Shown here one piece after another: positions 25,286-34,027 of a stretch of DNA of 64,000 bases. Origin of the DNA: Cupriavidus malaysiensis (GTDB lineage Bacteria > Pseudomonadota > Gammaproteobacteria > Burkholderiales > Burkholderiaceae); NCBI RefSeq assembly GCF_001854325.1, contig NZ_CP017755.1, forward strand, positions 496,001 through 560,000. Direction: 5' to 3'. How positions within the stretch are numbered: position 1 is the first letter of the stretch; each line of letters begins with the position of its first letter. The notes under the pieces are model-generated. The model did not search any database. It had not been told where the DNA came from and saw nothing but the letters and a program-made list of their open reading frames with translations. A program made the translations under genes and the position numbers.

Positions 25286-26239
25286 GTTTATAGATCTCCT
25301 TTGAACGTAAAGATGCCAGAGTTACTCTTCTTTTCTGCATCTTTCACAACGGATTTCGTGGATTTGTATCAGGAAATCCTGCTGGCACGCTCTTGACAAC
25401 GTTTGAATCCTTTCGAACGCGGTCATCGACTGCTTGACGTGTTCATGGAGCTTAACGGACCGATTGCACAGCCATTTAGTCCTGCTAGGATGGTGCTGCA
25501 CATCAAGTGGAGGTCATTGCCACGCCGATTTTTGGATACCACAGTGCATTCGCCAAGGCGTGAACTCCTTGTGCTGGCGCTTGCGGATCTTCTGCGTGAA
25601 GGCCCAACAATGCGAGTCGGTAGCGCCCTACTAGAAGAATGGCGTAGTATCGCAATCTGTTCCATCATCAAGCGACTCTCAATTTCGTGAAGCACATGCG
25701 ATGACGTTGCATTATTGTTGATACGCATCGCGGTGGCGCACGCAACTCTGGTCGTGTGGGGTGCTTGGATTTGGGATTCCTAGGCTCGCTACCGCGGCAA
25801 ACATCCGTGTCTGGAGCTCGCTTTCGCTGTAGCGGCACGCCTTTGAATCCTATCGATGGGGAGTCCAAGAATTGGACCCCAAGGAGGAGGGGCTTGACAA
25901 GCTGCGGCCATCCTTGCTTAGCCTTAATGGGTGTTCTAGCCGGAGCCAACCAGGGACCGGCTGATGCAGAGTGCATGCGGGCCGCCCGGTCAGAGGGGGC
26001 TTGATGTCCGAGAAGGCGGGCTGCCTTCCGGGCCTTCCAGCATCGGCGCCTAGTCGCTTCTTGGAAGAAGTCTATCGCGGGGTAGTTAGCTGCTGGCCAT
26101 ATCTTCTAGACGGCAACGGCCCTCTGCTGCGCATCTGGTTACTGGCTGTCCTGTCCGGCGAAGCTGATAGCAGGCAGCGGAGGTAGCGAGTTGTGGATCA
26201 GATTCGCCCGATTGACACCATATGACCCCTCCCCCAGAC
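25286..26239. other. Island edge without a recognised gene
   Basis: About 950 bp upstream of the STAND gene. Several overlapping short frames exist (for example 25403-25690 plus and 25423-25728 minus), none with a recognisable family or ribosome-binding site. The left 100 bp should contain the STAND promoter. Base composition moves from A+T-rich to G+C-rich across this stretch, so a boundary of the acquired island is likely here. Confidence 0.35.
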
Positions 26240-26483
26240 TCCCCAAGCCACCGCCAACAACGGTGACCGGGCGTGGAAACCCGAGATATCCAGACGGACT
26301 GCTACACTCGTAGCGATTTTGTGTCCGACGCGTTCGCGCGCGCCAATTTTTTCTACGGCGGGCCGGACGGGGCAGCCTTCGGGCTGGCCGATATCCTGGA
26401 TCTCGGTTTCCACCCCCGTCGCGGGCCCGCCACCCTCACGTGGAAATGAGCGGCGGGTCTTTGATTTGATCCAGGAGGCCGCT
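26240..26483 (+). other. Structured leader upstream of the DUF1484-like gene, Ash-like reading frame
   Basis: This leader is open in the same frame as the downstream gene and would encode a peptide including GRTGQPSGWPISWISVSTP and VAGPPPSRGNERRVFD. That pattern (GQPSGWP...PVAGPPP) resembles the Ash/Icd-like peptides next to small regulatory genes in P4-type phages and many proteobacteria. The DNA is rich in short inverted repeats around 26355-26405. It may be a regulatory RNA rather than a peptide gene. Real start unknown. Confidence 0.4.
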
Positions 26484-26858
26484 ATGACCAACAGCACGGC
26501 TCACTTCGAGCCAGATTCTCGTTCTACCCCACCGGCGCACCAATTCGCCATCACCCGCCAATCCCCCCTCATCGCCGACCTGATCGCGCTGACCTACCCC
26601 GCCAACGCCAGCGCCAAGGACAGCCTCCGCGCCCAGGAACTCGCCTACGAGCTCGGCGCACTCAGCAACACCATCCTCGACGTGACCCAGCAGGGCTGCG
26701 TGGAGCTTTGGCGCGTCAGCGCCGGCCTCGCGGCGGTGCTGCGCTTGCTGGAGGCCGATGAGGAAGCCGACATGGATACGGTGGGCATCCATTGCCTGCT
26801 GGCGCCGCTGAAGGCGCAACTGGATGAGGTGGTCAGCCGCGTGCAAGCGATGATCTGA
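26484..26858 (+). CDS. Small DUF1484-like protein
   Basis: 124 residues, ATG 26484 preceded by AGGAGG. The protein is largely helical with a C-terminal amphipathic helix (LLAPLKAQLDEVVSRVQ). Length and pattern fit the DUF1484 family that I associate with Ralstonia/Cupriavidus; function unknown. A bidirectional-type terminator hairpin follows. The last 25 codons are present again at 48555-48632 after mazF, showing that the duplicated segment starts inside this gene. Confidence 0.6.
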   Translation: MTNSTAHFEPDSRSTPPAHQFAITRQSPLIADLIALTYPANASAKDSLRAQELAYELGALSNTILDVTQQGCVELWRVSAGLAAVLRLLEADEEADMDTVGIHCLLAPLKAQLDEVVSRVQAMI

Positions 26859-26870
26859 GCGGCAAGCCGC

Positions 26871-26894
26871 GAGGGCCGCTTGCGGGCGGCCCTC
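26871..26894. terminator. Hairpin between convergent genes
   Basis: GAGGGCCGC / GCGGCCCTC forms a perfect 9-bp stem with a 6-nt loop between the convergent DUF1484-like and cupin genes. No U-tract follows, so efficiency as a terminator is unsure. The corresponding stem in the right copy (48645-48668) has one mismatch. Confidence 0.5.
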
Positions 26895-26931
26895 GTGGGA
26901 TCTTGGTGGCGGGGCGAGGGCGTCCGGTGTT

Positions 26932-27345
26932 TCAGATCCAGATGTCGTTGGCTGCTGTGCGCTCGCCGCCTTCGTCACCCGTATTCAGCACGCCGCGCGG
27001 TTCGATCAGCAACAGCTTGACCTCGGCCGCGGCGTACGGTTTGTGTTCCACGCCTTTCGGTATCACGGCCATTTCCCCGGCGCGCAGCAGCAGGTTGCGG
27101 TCGCGCAGGTCGATGCGCAGTTCGCCTTCCAGCACGATGAAGGTTTCGTCGGTGTCGGCGTGCTGGTGCCAGACGAAGTCGCCTTCGATCTTCACGACCT
27201 TGAACTGGTAGTCGTTCATCTCGGCGACTACGCGTGGTTGCCAGTGCCCGTCGATGCGGCGGGCCTTGTCCAGCAGGGGGATGGCGATGCCTTGGCCGCG
27301 CGTGGCGGGGGCTTGGGTGCAGGTGTCGATGTTGGTGTCGGACAT
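26932..27345 (-). CDS. Cupin-domain protein, left copy
   Basis: 137 residues, a single cupin_2 barrel: metal-ligand motif H60-x-H62...E67 in WHQHADTDETF and the second-motif histidine in PKGVEHKPYA. Such small cupins may be metal-dependent oxygenases, isomerases or ligand binders; substrate unknown. It is nearly identical to 48706-49119 (differences such as GEMAVI versus GELAVV). It lies in front of a truncated AraC gene on the same strand, so it may have lost its regulator here. AAGGAG precedes the start. Confidence 0.85.
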   Translation of the reverse strand: MSDTNIDTCTQAPATRGQGIAIPLLDKARRIDGHWQPRVVAEMNDYQFKVVKIEGDFVWHQHADTDETFIVLEGELRIDLRDRNLLLRAGEMAVIPKGVEHKPYAAAEVKLLLIEPRGVLNTGDEGGERTAANDIWI

Positions 27346-27425
27346 GGGCTTCTCCTTGGTGGGGGATGGATGAAGCCAAGGCTACGCCGGGGCGCGGCGC
27401 CGGTCTTGAACGATCTTGCGTGGGC

Positions 27426-27589
27426 TCAGCGCCGGCGCGGCGCGCTGGCGATCTGCAGCCAGCGTGCGGGGGTGTGGCCGTAGGTCTTGGTGAAGTGGCG
27501 GGTCATGTGGCTCTGGTCGGCGAAGCCGGCGGATGCGGCCGCGTCGGCCAGGCTGAGGCCGTGCAGCATCAGCCGGCGCGCGGTGTCCA
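27426..27589 (-). pseudogene. 3' fragment of an AraC-family regulator
   Basis: Encodes only the last 54 residues of the AraC protein that is intact at 49200-50027 (matching ADAAASAGFADQSHMTRHFS and the ALAADRQ-region in the other frame). The 5' part is replaced by IS256-family transposase sequence from 27590. It has no start codon of its own. Confidence 0.85.
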
Positions 27590-28281
27590 TTGAACACCTT
27601 CATCCAGAACTTGGCGCCTTCGGTGGTCTCGATCCACAGGCCCAGGATGTCGCGCGTGCCGTCTGGCAGTACGCCCAAGGCCAGGTAGACGGCCTTGTTG
27701 CGCACCACCCCGTCCTCGCGCATCTTGACACGCAGTGCGTCGAAGAACACCACCGGGTACATCACCTCAAGCGGACGGGCCTGCCAGGCGGTCACCTCGT
27801 CCATGACCGCATCGGTCACCGAACTGATGAACTCCGGCGAGACCTCGGTGCCGTACTGTTCGGCCAGAAACGCCTGGATCTCTCGCACGGTCATGCCCCG
27901 GGCGTACATGGCGATGGTCTTGTCGTCGAAGTCGGTGAGGCGCCGCTCGTGCTCGGGGATCAGGATCGGGGCAAAGCTGCCGTCCCGATCGCGCGGAATC
28001 TCCACCCGCAGCGGGTCATCGTCGGTCAGGACGGTCTTGGCGGTCTTGCCGTTGCGCTGATTGGCCGTGCCGGCCGGGCGCTCAGCGCCCGGCGGATAGC
28101 CCAGATGATGGCCAAGTTCGGCGCCCAGAGCTCGCTCGATCAGGGCCTTCTTGAACGCCATCGAGGCATCCTGAACCGCCTCGGCGGTCATCGGGCCCTT
28201 TACGAAATGGGCAATCAGGTCCTCGGGAATGCTCGGCAGCTCGCGCTCAGCAGCCTGGTTGGTCTTGGTTTTGCGTGGCAT
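27590..28281 (-). pseudogene. IS256-family transposase, 3' truncated
   Basis: Starts MPRKTKTNQAAERELPS and is intact through ILGLWIETTEGAKFWMKVFN, then changes into an unrelated frame of the AraC fragment. The formal open frame continues to 27382, but those extra residues are not transposase. Confidence 0.85.
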
Positions 28282-28338
28282 ACATGCTCGTTAGCGACAT
28301 GTTATGCCCTAAACACAAAATTTCTGACATGCCCCCGG
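27590..28338 (-). mobile_element. Truncated IS256-family element
   Basis: The transposase frame starts at 28281 and keeps about 230 of the usual 400 residues before joining the AraC remnant. IS256 hallmarks seen: GMTVREIQAFLAEQYGTEVS, and MYPVVFFDALRVKMREDG containing the first catalytic aspartate region. The C-terminal DDE glutamate half is missing, so it cannot transpose alone. The right end probably lies near 28338, where sequence with a possible terminal repeat (GGCATGTCAGAAATTTTGTG on the minus strand) meets a second transposase fragment. Confidence 0.8.
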
Positions 28339-28460
28339 CATCGATCATGATCCGGCGAACACAAGCCTTGGAAATCTCAATGCTGTGCCGCTCGCGCAGC
28401 GTCTCGGCCTCCAGGGCCGGGCCGAAGTCGGCGTAGCTGTCGCGGGTCAGCCCGCGCACG
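28339..28460 (-). pseudogene. ISNCY-like transposase fragment
   Basis: About 40 residues (LTRDSYADFGPALEAETLRE followed by RHSIEISKACVRRIMIDAG) match the N-terminal helix-turn-helix region of ISNCY/IS1202-type transposases. The IS256 remnant interrupts it directly after IMIDAG; its other side abuts the end of the MFS gene. Confidence 0.7.
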
Positions 28461-29655
28461 CGCGACTCTCCACTCGTTTCGGCACGCCCGTCACGATCGT
28501 CGCAACCGCGATGGCCAGTACGACGGCGGCCCCGACGAACACACCAGCCGCGCCGTTTGCATCAAACATGACGCCACCTGCCGCTGCGCCGGTCGCGATC
28601 GCGAGCTGCACGGCCGCGACGATCAGGCCGCCCGCGCTCTCGGCTTCATCGGGTACGGTGCGCGTGACCCATGTCGACCATGCGACCGGCACGCCGCCGA
28701 AAGCCATCCCCCAAAGCGCGACAAGCACCGCATCGATCATCGGCGCGCGGCCGAGCGCTACGAGCCCGATCCCGAGCACGACCATTAGCGCGGGCATTGC
28801 GATCAGCATGGGCCGCAGCCGGTGCTCAAGCACGCGGCCGGCGAGCGACGTGCCGACGAAGTTCGCGACGCCGTAGCCGAGCAGGATCGCCGATAGCCCG
28901 TTTACGCCAACGCCCGCGACCTGTTCGAGGAACGGCCGCAGGTACGTGAAGAACGCAAAATGTCCCGTGAACACGAGCGTCGTCGCGAACATTCCGAGGC
29001 CGACGGTCGGCCGGCGCAGCACGTCGATCAGCGTGCGCAGGCGCGTCGTTCCACTCGGCGGCATCGACGGCAGCGTCGCGACCTGCGACAGAAACGCGAC
29101 GCCGCCAAGCGTGGCTGCTAACAGGAACACGTTGCGCCAGCCGATCAGGTGGCCGAAGTAGCTGCCGAGCGGGGCTGCTGCGATCGTCGCAACGGCCACG
29201 CCGCTGAAGATAATCGACAGTGCGCGCGGCACCATCGCAGCAGGCACGAGCCGCATCGCGGTGGCCGTCGCCATCGTCCAGAAGCCTCCGAGCGCGATGC
29301 CAAGCACAATGCGGCCAATCAGAATCGCCATGAGGTTGGTCGCAAACGCAACCGCGAGATTCGACGCGACCAACAGCACCGAAAACGCGAGCAGCACGCT
29401 CCGCCGGTCGATCGTACGCGTCACGGCAGCGGTCAGCAGGCTCGCGACGAGCGCGACCATTGCGGTGGCCGTCACCGTCTGTCCGGCGACACCTTCGGTC
29501 ACACCGAGGCTGCCAGCCATCGGTGTGAGCAGGCTCGCGGGCAGGAATTCGGCCGTGACGAGGCCGAACACGCCAAGCGACATTGCGAAGACCGCACCCC
29601 AGGCGGGTTCGCTGGGGGCCGCTAGCGGGGCGGCCTTGGAAATTCCGGGATTCAT
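28447..29655 (-). CDS. MFS exporter, DHA1-like
   Basis: 402 residues with twelve hydrophobic helices. The N-terminal half carries the MFS motif in helices 2-3 (TRTIDRRSVLLAFSVLLVAS) and the region ALGGFWTMATATAMRLVP typical of the NepI/YdhP-like drug and purine-ribonucleoside exporters. Start ATG 29655 is preferred to 29748 because the first transmembrane helix begins shortly after it. The last few residues (VESRACAG) run into the ISNCY fragment, so the native C-terminus may be altered. Divergent from an AraC-type regulator that probably controls it. Confidence 0.85.
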   Translation of the reverse strand: MNPGISKAAPLAAPSEPAWGAVFAMSLGVFGLVTAEFLPASLLTPMAGSLGVTEGVAGQTVTATAMVALVASLLTAAVTRTIDRRSVLLAFSVLLVASNLAVAFATNLMAILIGRIVLGIALGGFWTMATATAMRLVPAAMVPRALSIIFSGVAVATIAAAPLGSYFGHLIGWRNVFLLAATLGGVAFLSQVATLPSMPPSGTTRLRTLIDVLRRPTVGLGMFATTLVFTGHFAFFTYLRPFLEQVAGVGVNGLSAILLGYGVANFVGTSLAGRVLEHRLRPMLIAMPALMVVLGIGLVALGRAPMIDAVLVALWGMAFGGVPVAWSTWVTRTVPDEAESAGGLIVAAVQLAIATGAAAGGVMFDANGAAGVFVGAAVVLAIAVATIVTGVPKRVESRACAG

Positions 29656-29772
29656 GCGTCGTTCCGTGAGAGGAAAAATCGGGAAAAGTGCAATGACGGC
29701 ATATCGTAAGCAGCGATGGCAAGACGGTATATGACATACAATCCGCAATCATTGATCAATCGTCCGGATCCA

Positions 29773-30777
29773 ATGTCCGCTTCCCTTCCTGCTCCCGTTC
29801 CCGACGTGCGCGATCTCGTCAGCGAGCTGCTGCTGGGGATGCGCCTGAGCGGCGTCCAATATCGCCGCATCCAGGTCCCGCGCCCGTTCGGGTTGAGCTT
29901 CGGGCACGTCCCGGGACGCGCGCAGTTCCATTTCGTCGGACGCGGGCCGGTCCTGCTGCGCGAAGCGGCTGGCGCAACGATGAGGCTTGAAACCGGTGAC
30001 GCGATCCTGTTGCCGCACGGCAGCATGCACGCACTTGTGTCCGATCCAGACGCGCTGTGCCGTCCCATCGGTGCCTTCGAGACCGAGAAGATCTGCGACT
30101 CGATCGCGTCGGTCGGTACGCCACCGCCGTGCACGGGATCTGATCCGACGGGCGGCGACGCGCTGATCTTCAGCGCGTGCATGGAGTTTGATCTTGGCGG
30201 AATGCAGCCGCTCGTCGGCACGATGCCGGAGTTCATGCACGTCGGCACACTGCTCGCGCGCTACCCCGAAATCCGTCCGATGCTCGATGCGATGGAGCGC
30301 GAATCCTGCTCGGAGCGCGCAGGCTTCGCGGGGATCCTCGCGCGGCTCGCGGACGTAGTCGCCTCGTTCATCGTGCGCGGCTGGGTCGAGTGCGGCTGCG
30401 GCGACGCAACGGGCTGGGTGCAAGCGCTGCTCGACCCGAAGCTCGGCCGCGCGATCGTCGCGCTGCACCGCGATCCGGGCCAAAACTGGAGCGTCGCGGA
30501 ATTGGCCGCCGAAGCGGGCGTGTCGCGTTCGGTGTTCGCCGAGCGATTTCTCGCGGCGACTGGGATGACGCCCGTGCGCTACCTGACCGAGCTGAGGATG
30601 CGGCTCGCCGCGCAATGGATCGCACGTGATCGCGAGGCGATCGAATCCGTTGCGTACCGGCTTGGCTACGGGTCGCTCGCCGCGTTCAGCCGCGCATTCA
30701 AGCGGGTGGTCGGGCGGCCACCGGGGGCGGTGCGTGCGGAGGCTGACGCGGCCTACGCCACGCGTGCCGTGCCGTAG
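29773..30777 (+). CDS. AraC-family regulator with N-terminal cupin domain
   Basis: 334 residues from ATG 29773; ATG 29716 would add 19 residues and overlap the promoter region. The N-terminal 190 residues are a cupin_6-type sensor (GDAILLPHGSMHALV); residues about 225-325 are the AraC double helix-turn-helix (WSVAELAAEAGVSRSVFAER and AYRLGYGSLAAFSRAFKRVV). It is divergent from the MFS exporter, a very common pairing in which the regulator controls the exporter in response to a small molecule. The 117 bp between the two starts contain AT-rich near-repeats (ggcatatcgtaag and ggtatatgacata) that could be operator sites. Confidence 0.85.
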   Translation: MSASLPAPVPDVRDLVSELLLGMRLSGVQYRRIQVPRPFGLSFGHVPGRAQFHFVGRGPVLLREAAGATMRLETGDAILLPHGSMHALVSDPDALCRPIGAFETEKICDSIASVGTPPPCTGSDPTGGDALIFSACMEFDLGGMQPLVGTMPEFMHVGTLLARYPEIRPMLDAMERESCSERAGFAGILARLADVVASFIVRGWVECGCGDATGWVQALLDPKLGRAIVALHRDPGQNWSVAELAAEAGVSRSVFAERFLAATGMTPVRYLTELRMRLAAQWIARDREAIESVAYRLGYGSLAAFSRAFKRVVGRPPGAVRAEADAAYATRAVP

Positions 30778-30935
30778 GCCGAGCAGCCAGAGCAGCCAGC
30801 GGATACGGATGACGGCTGCGCGCCTCCGGCTCAGTGCCTGTTTTCGAGCCTGGAGCGGCGCTTGATGACGTGCCAACGGCTGTCGGATACTGACCGTCAG
30901 TCGCCATCTAAGGTGTCCGGCCAATCCGGTCGGAG

Positions 30936-31091
30936 TCAGCGAAAATGCCCGTCGCGCACCTTCTCCAGCGATGCCTTGTCGCCCGTCTCTGCTTCGATTT
31001 CTCCGATGCATACCCAACAATCGCCACTGCGACTCGCTGACAATCGGTCACCGTCTCGATTCAGCTCGCGCCCGCAAATCTGGCATTTCAT
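30936..31091 (-). CDS. Small zinc-ribbon protein
   Basis: 51 residues, starting MKCQICGRELNRDG at ATG 31091 with AGGGGAG just upstream. Two CxxC knuckles (C3-x2-C6 and the C-W-V-C pair) form a treble-clef or ribbon-like zinc site. The longer frame to 31175 has no signal. Function unknown. Divergent from the methyltransferase at 31219. Confidence 0.6.
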   Translation of the reverse strand: MKCQICGRELNRDGDRLSASRSGDCWVCIGEIEAETGDKASLEKVRDGHFR

Positions 31092-31218
31092 GGTCAAACT
31101 CCCCTGGTGGGGACGCTTGGCTCCGATCGGTGGCGACCGGTCGGGTGCCGGCCGGGTTCGGCCACTAGCAGACATTGAAATGCTGATCTGCTACCGTAGA
31201 CATTTCGCAGGAGGAAAG

Positions 31219-31983
31219 ATGAATTTCTATGATGAAATTTCACCGTTATATCATCTGATTTATCCAAACTGGACGCGCAGTGTGGAGCTTCAAGGGAGGC
31301 AATTAGACAACATCATTCAGCAAAATTGGCCTGGCAGTACGCGATTGCTTGATGTGTCTTGTGGCATTGGGACCCAGGCTCTTGGACTGGCTGAATTAGG
31401 CTACTCAATTAGTGCGTCAGACCTTTCGGAAAAAGAGATTGAGCGAGCAAAAAAAGAAGCTGAGCGGCGCAAACTAGCCATTCAATTTTCTGTGGCTGAC
31501 ATGCTAAACGCTCATGCGCAACACGGGGCTGGATTCGATGTACTAATTTCCTGCGACAACAGCGTTCCACATTTGCTGACAGACGATGATTTGCTTAGCG
31601 CATTTCGGCAATTCTTTGACTGTCTGAAGCCGGGGGGAGGGTGCCTAATCACCGTTAGAGACTACGAAAAAGAAGAGCGAGGCAAGAATCTGGTGAAGCA
31701 CTACGGAGCTCGCATAGAGGATGGCAAACGCTATGTGCTATTTCAGGTCTGGGACTTCACTGGAGTCCACTATGACCTGGCGTTCTTCATCGTGGAAGAG
31801 GAACTGACAACCGGCATCATCCATACTCACGTTATGCGCTCAAGGTACTACGCTGTATCCGCAACTCGACTGTGTGAATTGATGTTGAATGCTGGCTTCG
31901 AAGACGTTCAGCGATTGGATGGGCAGTACTTTCAACCCGTCATTGTTGGTACAAAGCCATCGGAAGATTTGCTTGGGATTTGA
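31219..31983 (+). CDS. Class I SAM-dependent methyltransferase
   Basis: 254 residues; ATG 31219 follows AGGAGGAAAG. SAM-binding motif I is LLDVSCGIGTQALGLAELGY (43-62), the acidic loop end is SASDLS (65-70), and the post-motif is LKPGGGCLITV. The fold resembles glycine/sarcosine or ubiquinone-type small-molecule methyltransferases; the substrate is not evident. Base use is much more A+T-rich than the neighbours, pointing to recent transfer. Confidence 0.8.
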   Translation: MNFYDEISPLYHLIYPNWTRSVELQGRQLDNIIQQNWPGSTRLLDVSCGIGTQALGLAELGYSISASDLSEKEIERAKKEAERRKLAIQFSVADMLNAHAQHGAGFDVLISCDNSVPHLLTDDDLLSAFRQFFDCLKPGGGCLITVRDYEKEERGKNLVKHYGARIEDGKRYVLFQVWDFTGVHYDLAFFIVEEELTTGIIHTHVMRSRYYAVSATRLCELMLNAGFEDVQRLDGQYFQPVIVGTKPSEDLLGI

Positions 31984-32137
31984 CTGACTGTTTAGGGTCG
32001 ATCTGTATGAAATCCGTTAATTGTGGTGCCCCAGAAACGTCTCTGGTACGTACTTGGCTGGTCCACGTGATGCGTGCGTTGTGCGCGACCGCAAGTCTGC
32101 TAAGCTGCCAGGAGTTTCGTTCTCGTGGATCTTCATA

Positions 32138-32566
32138 ATGCGTCGCGCATCGATTGCAATCCGGATATTTTTCGCGTTGTGCTTGCTCGGCGCAACGTTC
32201 AATCATCTCAGAACGATCGTGCAACATGGGTTGCTTTGGGATTACGGCTACGGAGCCACAATTTCCCCACTCAGTAAGGTCTACTGGGATACATTGGCAG
32301 TCCTCGATCCGTTGGCTGCCTTACTTTTATTTCTCAAACCACGAGCGGGTGTGTGGCTGACGGTACTCATAATCGTGAGCGACGTTCTGCACAACACCTA
32401 TTACGTTGCCGTGCACAATCAGTGGTCCGCTTCGTTCTATCTAGCGCAAGTCGGATTTCTTGTTGTTGTGCTTTGTCTCGCGCCTGTTGCAGCGCGAGGC
32501 GTATCGCCGCGTAGCCGAGTGACGGCGTTCAAGTATTCAACTGGTCGACGCTCCAGGGCGCACTAG
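32138..32566 (+). CDS. Small four-helix membrane protein
   Basis: 142 residues from ATG 32138 (MRRASIAIRIFFALCLLGAT). Four predicted membrane segments; conserved-looking polar spots include FNHLRTIVQHGLLWDYGY and SDVLHNTYY. I do not recognise the family. The longer frame from 32021 adds non-membrane residues with no start signal. Codirectional with the methyltransferase, 154 bp away. Confidence 0.6.
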   Translation: MRRASIAIRIFFALCLLGATFNHLRTIVQHGLLWDYGYGATISPLSKVYWDTLAVLDPLAALLLFLKPRAGVWLTVLIIVSDVLHNTYYVAVHNQWSASFYLAQVGFLVVVLCLAPVAARGVSPRSRVTAFKYSTGRRSRAH

Positions 32567-32683
32567 CGTCCGACGACCGAGTCCGGCCAAGCTGCGACAC
32601 CCAACCGGCAGCGATAGGTGGCTGAAACTCGACAAGTTCCAGCCATCCAAGCCGGAGCGCATCCGACAGCCTGTCGCCGCACC

Positions 32684-33670
32684 TTAACTCGTCGTCAGGA
32701 TGATTTTCCCCACATTCCCCGCAGATTCCATGCGTCGATGGGCGTCGGCAGCTCGCGCCAGAGGAAACGTACTGTCGACAACGGGCTCGAGGCACCGGCC
32801 ACCGGAAAAGCGGTTGAGCCAATGGTCACGGAAACGCCGCACCATAGCGTGCTTTTCAGCCGGGGCGCGCGACTTCATGACCGTGCCGATAATCTGGATG
32901 TGGCGGTACAGAATAGTCTCCATGTCGACACTTACCTGCCCGCCTCCACCCAGAATCCCAACTTGCACAAGACGCCCCCCGTGCGCGAGGGAAGCGATAT
33001 TGCGTGCAAAATACGGCTCCCCGATGAAATCAATCACAACGTCGACGCCCCGTCCACCTGTCTTCTGGGCCACGACAGCTGCAAAATCCTGCGTGCGGTA
33101 GTCGATCACATGGTCGGCGCCCAGTTGAACAACGCGTTCGTGCTTCGTTGCCTCGGCGGTCGCGAACACAGTCGCTCCGGTCGCGTATGCGAGCTGAACC
33201 GCGGCGGAACCCACGCCGCCCGCCGCCGCATGGATGAGCACGGAATCGCCTTGCTTAAGCCGTCCGAGATGCATCATCGCTTCATGCGCCGTGACGAACA
33301 CTTCGGGGATGGCCGCCGCGTGCACGTAATCGAGCGGCTCCGGAATCGGCATCGCCATGCGCCAGTCGATGCGCGCTAGTTCAGCATACGCGCCGCCGCC
33401 GACGACACCCATCACACGGTCGCCGACCTTGTAGCCTTCGACCAATGTGCCTACTTCCAGCACCTCACCGGCGATTTCCAGCCCCATGATGGTCGAGTCT
33501 CCGAAATTCGGGCGGCCATAACCGCCGCGTCGATGCGTGAGGTCAGCGCGGTTCACGCCTGCTGCGTGTACACGGACCAGAAGATCGTCGGGGCGCAGCT
33601 CCGGGTCGGGAACGTTGGCGAGTTTGAGAACATCGGCGTCGCCGAATTCGTTGAAGGTGATGGCTTTCAT
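32684..33670 (-). CDS. Zinc-type quinone oxidoreductase / MDR-family reductase
   Basis: 328 residues of the medium-chain dehydrogenase/reductase superfamily. N-terminal GroES-like domain (VHAAGVNRADLTHRRG), nucleotide-binding motif AAGGVGSAAVQLA near residue 150, and a C-terminal barrel closing segment. It lacks the cysteine zinc ligands of alcohol dehydrogenases, as in NADPH:quinone reductases (QOR). It is the third gene of an operon with aldehyde dehydrogenase and a carboxymuconolactone-decarboxylase-like protein (14 bp spacing), probably reducing a quinone or enal. Confidence 0.85.
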   Translation of the reverse strand: MKAITFNEFGDADVLKLANVPDPELRPDDLLVRVHAAGVNRADLTHRRGGYGRPNFGDSTIMGLEIAGEVLEVGTLVEGYKVGDRVMGVVGGGAYAELARIDWRMAMPIPEPLDYVHAAAIPEVFVTAHEAMMHLGRLKQGDSVLIHAAAGGVGSAAVQLAYATGATVFATAEATKHERVVQLGADHVIDYRTQDFAAVVAQKTGGRGVDVVIDFIGEPYFARNIASLAHGGRLVQVGILGGGGQVSVDMETILYRHIQIIGTVMKSRAPAEKHAMVRRFRDHWLNRFSGGRCLEPVVDSTFPLARAADAHRRMESAGNVGKIILTTS

Positions 33671-33684
33671 GAATGCCTGTCCTT

Positions 33685-34014
33685 TTATGCCTGTACTTCG
33701 CCGAAGGTCGATTGCGCAACGGCAGAAGCCGAGATAGCGGCCGGAAAACCTGCGTAGAACGCGAGGTGGGTAATGGTTGCTGCGAGTTCCTCACGCGTGA
33801 CGTGGTTACTCAGGGCACGTCGCAGGTGTGCGGGAAGTTCGTCGTGGTGGCCTCCCATAATCAATGCGGCGACGGTCACAAGGCTGCGATCGCGCGGCGA
33901 GAGCGCTGGGTCTGCCCAGACCTGCGGAAACAGCACGTCGTCGATGAGTGCAGCGAGCTTCGGCGTGAACGCACGCGCGGCTTCGCGCGGGCTGTCGAAA
34001 TTGACCTTTGACAT
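33685..34014 (-). CDS. Carboxymuconolactone decarboxylase-family protein
   Basis: 109 residues from ATG 34014 (MSKVNFDSP). The helical AhpD-like fold is recognised from LSPRDRSLVTVAALIMGGHHDELPAH and ITHLAFYAGFPAAISA. The CxxC of AhpD peroxidases is absent, so it is of the decarboxylase-like, non-redox type. Middle gene of the operon, 13 bp after the aldehyde dehydrogenase. Confidence 0.85.
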   Translation of the reverse strand: MSKVNFDSPREAARAFTPKLAALIDDVLFPQVWADPALSPRDRSLVTVAALIMGGHHDELPAHLRRALSNHVTREELAATITHLAFYAGFPAAISASAVAQSTFGEVQA

Positions 34015-34027
34015 GATTGGGCGCTTC

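Larger units (their letters stand above)
26783..27589. repeat. Left copy of an 807-bp direct repeat
   Basis: Matches 48557-49363 without gaps (constant offset 21,774) at clearly above 90% identity. It contains the end of the DUF1484-like gene, a hairpin, a complete cupin gene and the 3' part of an AraC gene. It stops exactly where IS256 transposase sequence begins. The right copy continues into an intact AraC gene, so the left copy is the truncated one. Confidence 0.9.

Noticed and set aside
25403..25728. Overlapping short frames on both strands upstream of the STAND gene
   Set aside because: No start signal, domain or coding-like composition; cannot be supported as genes.
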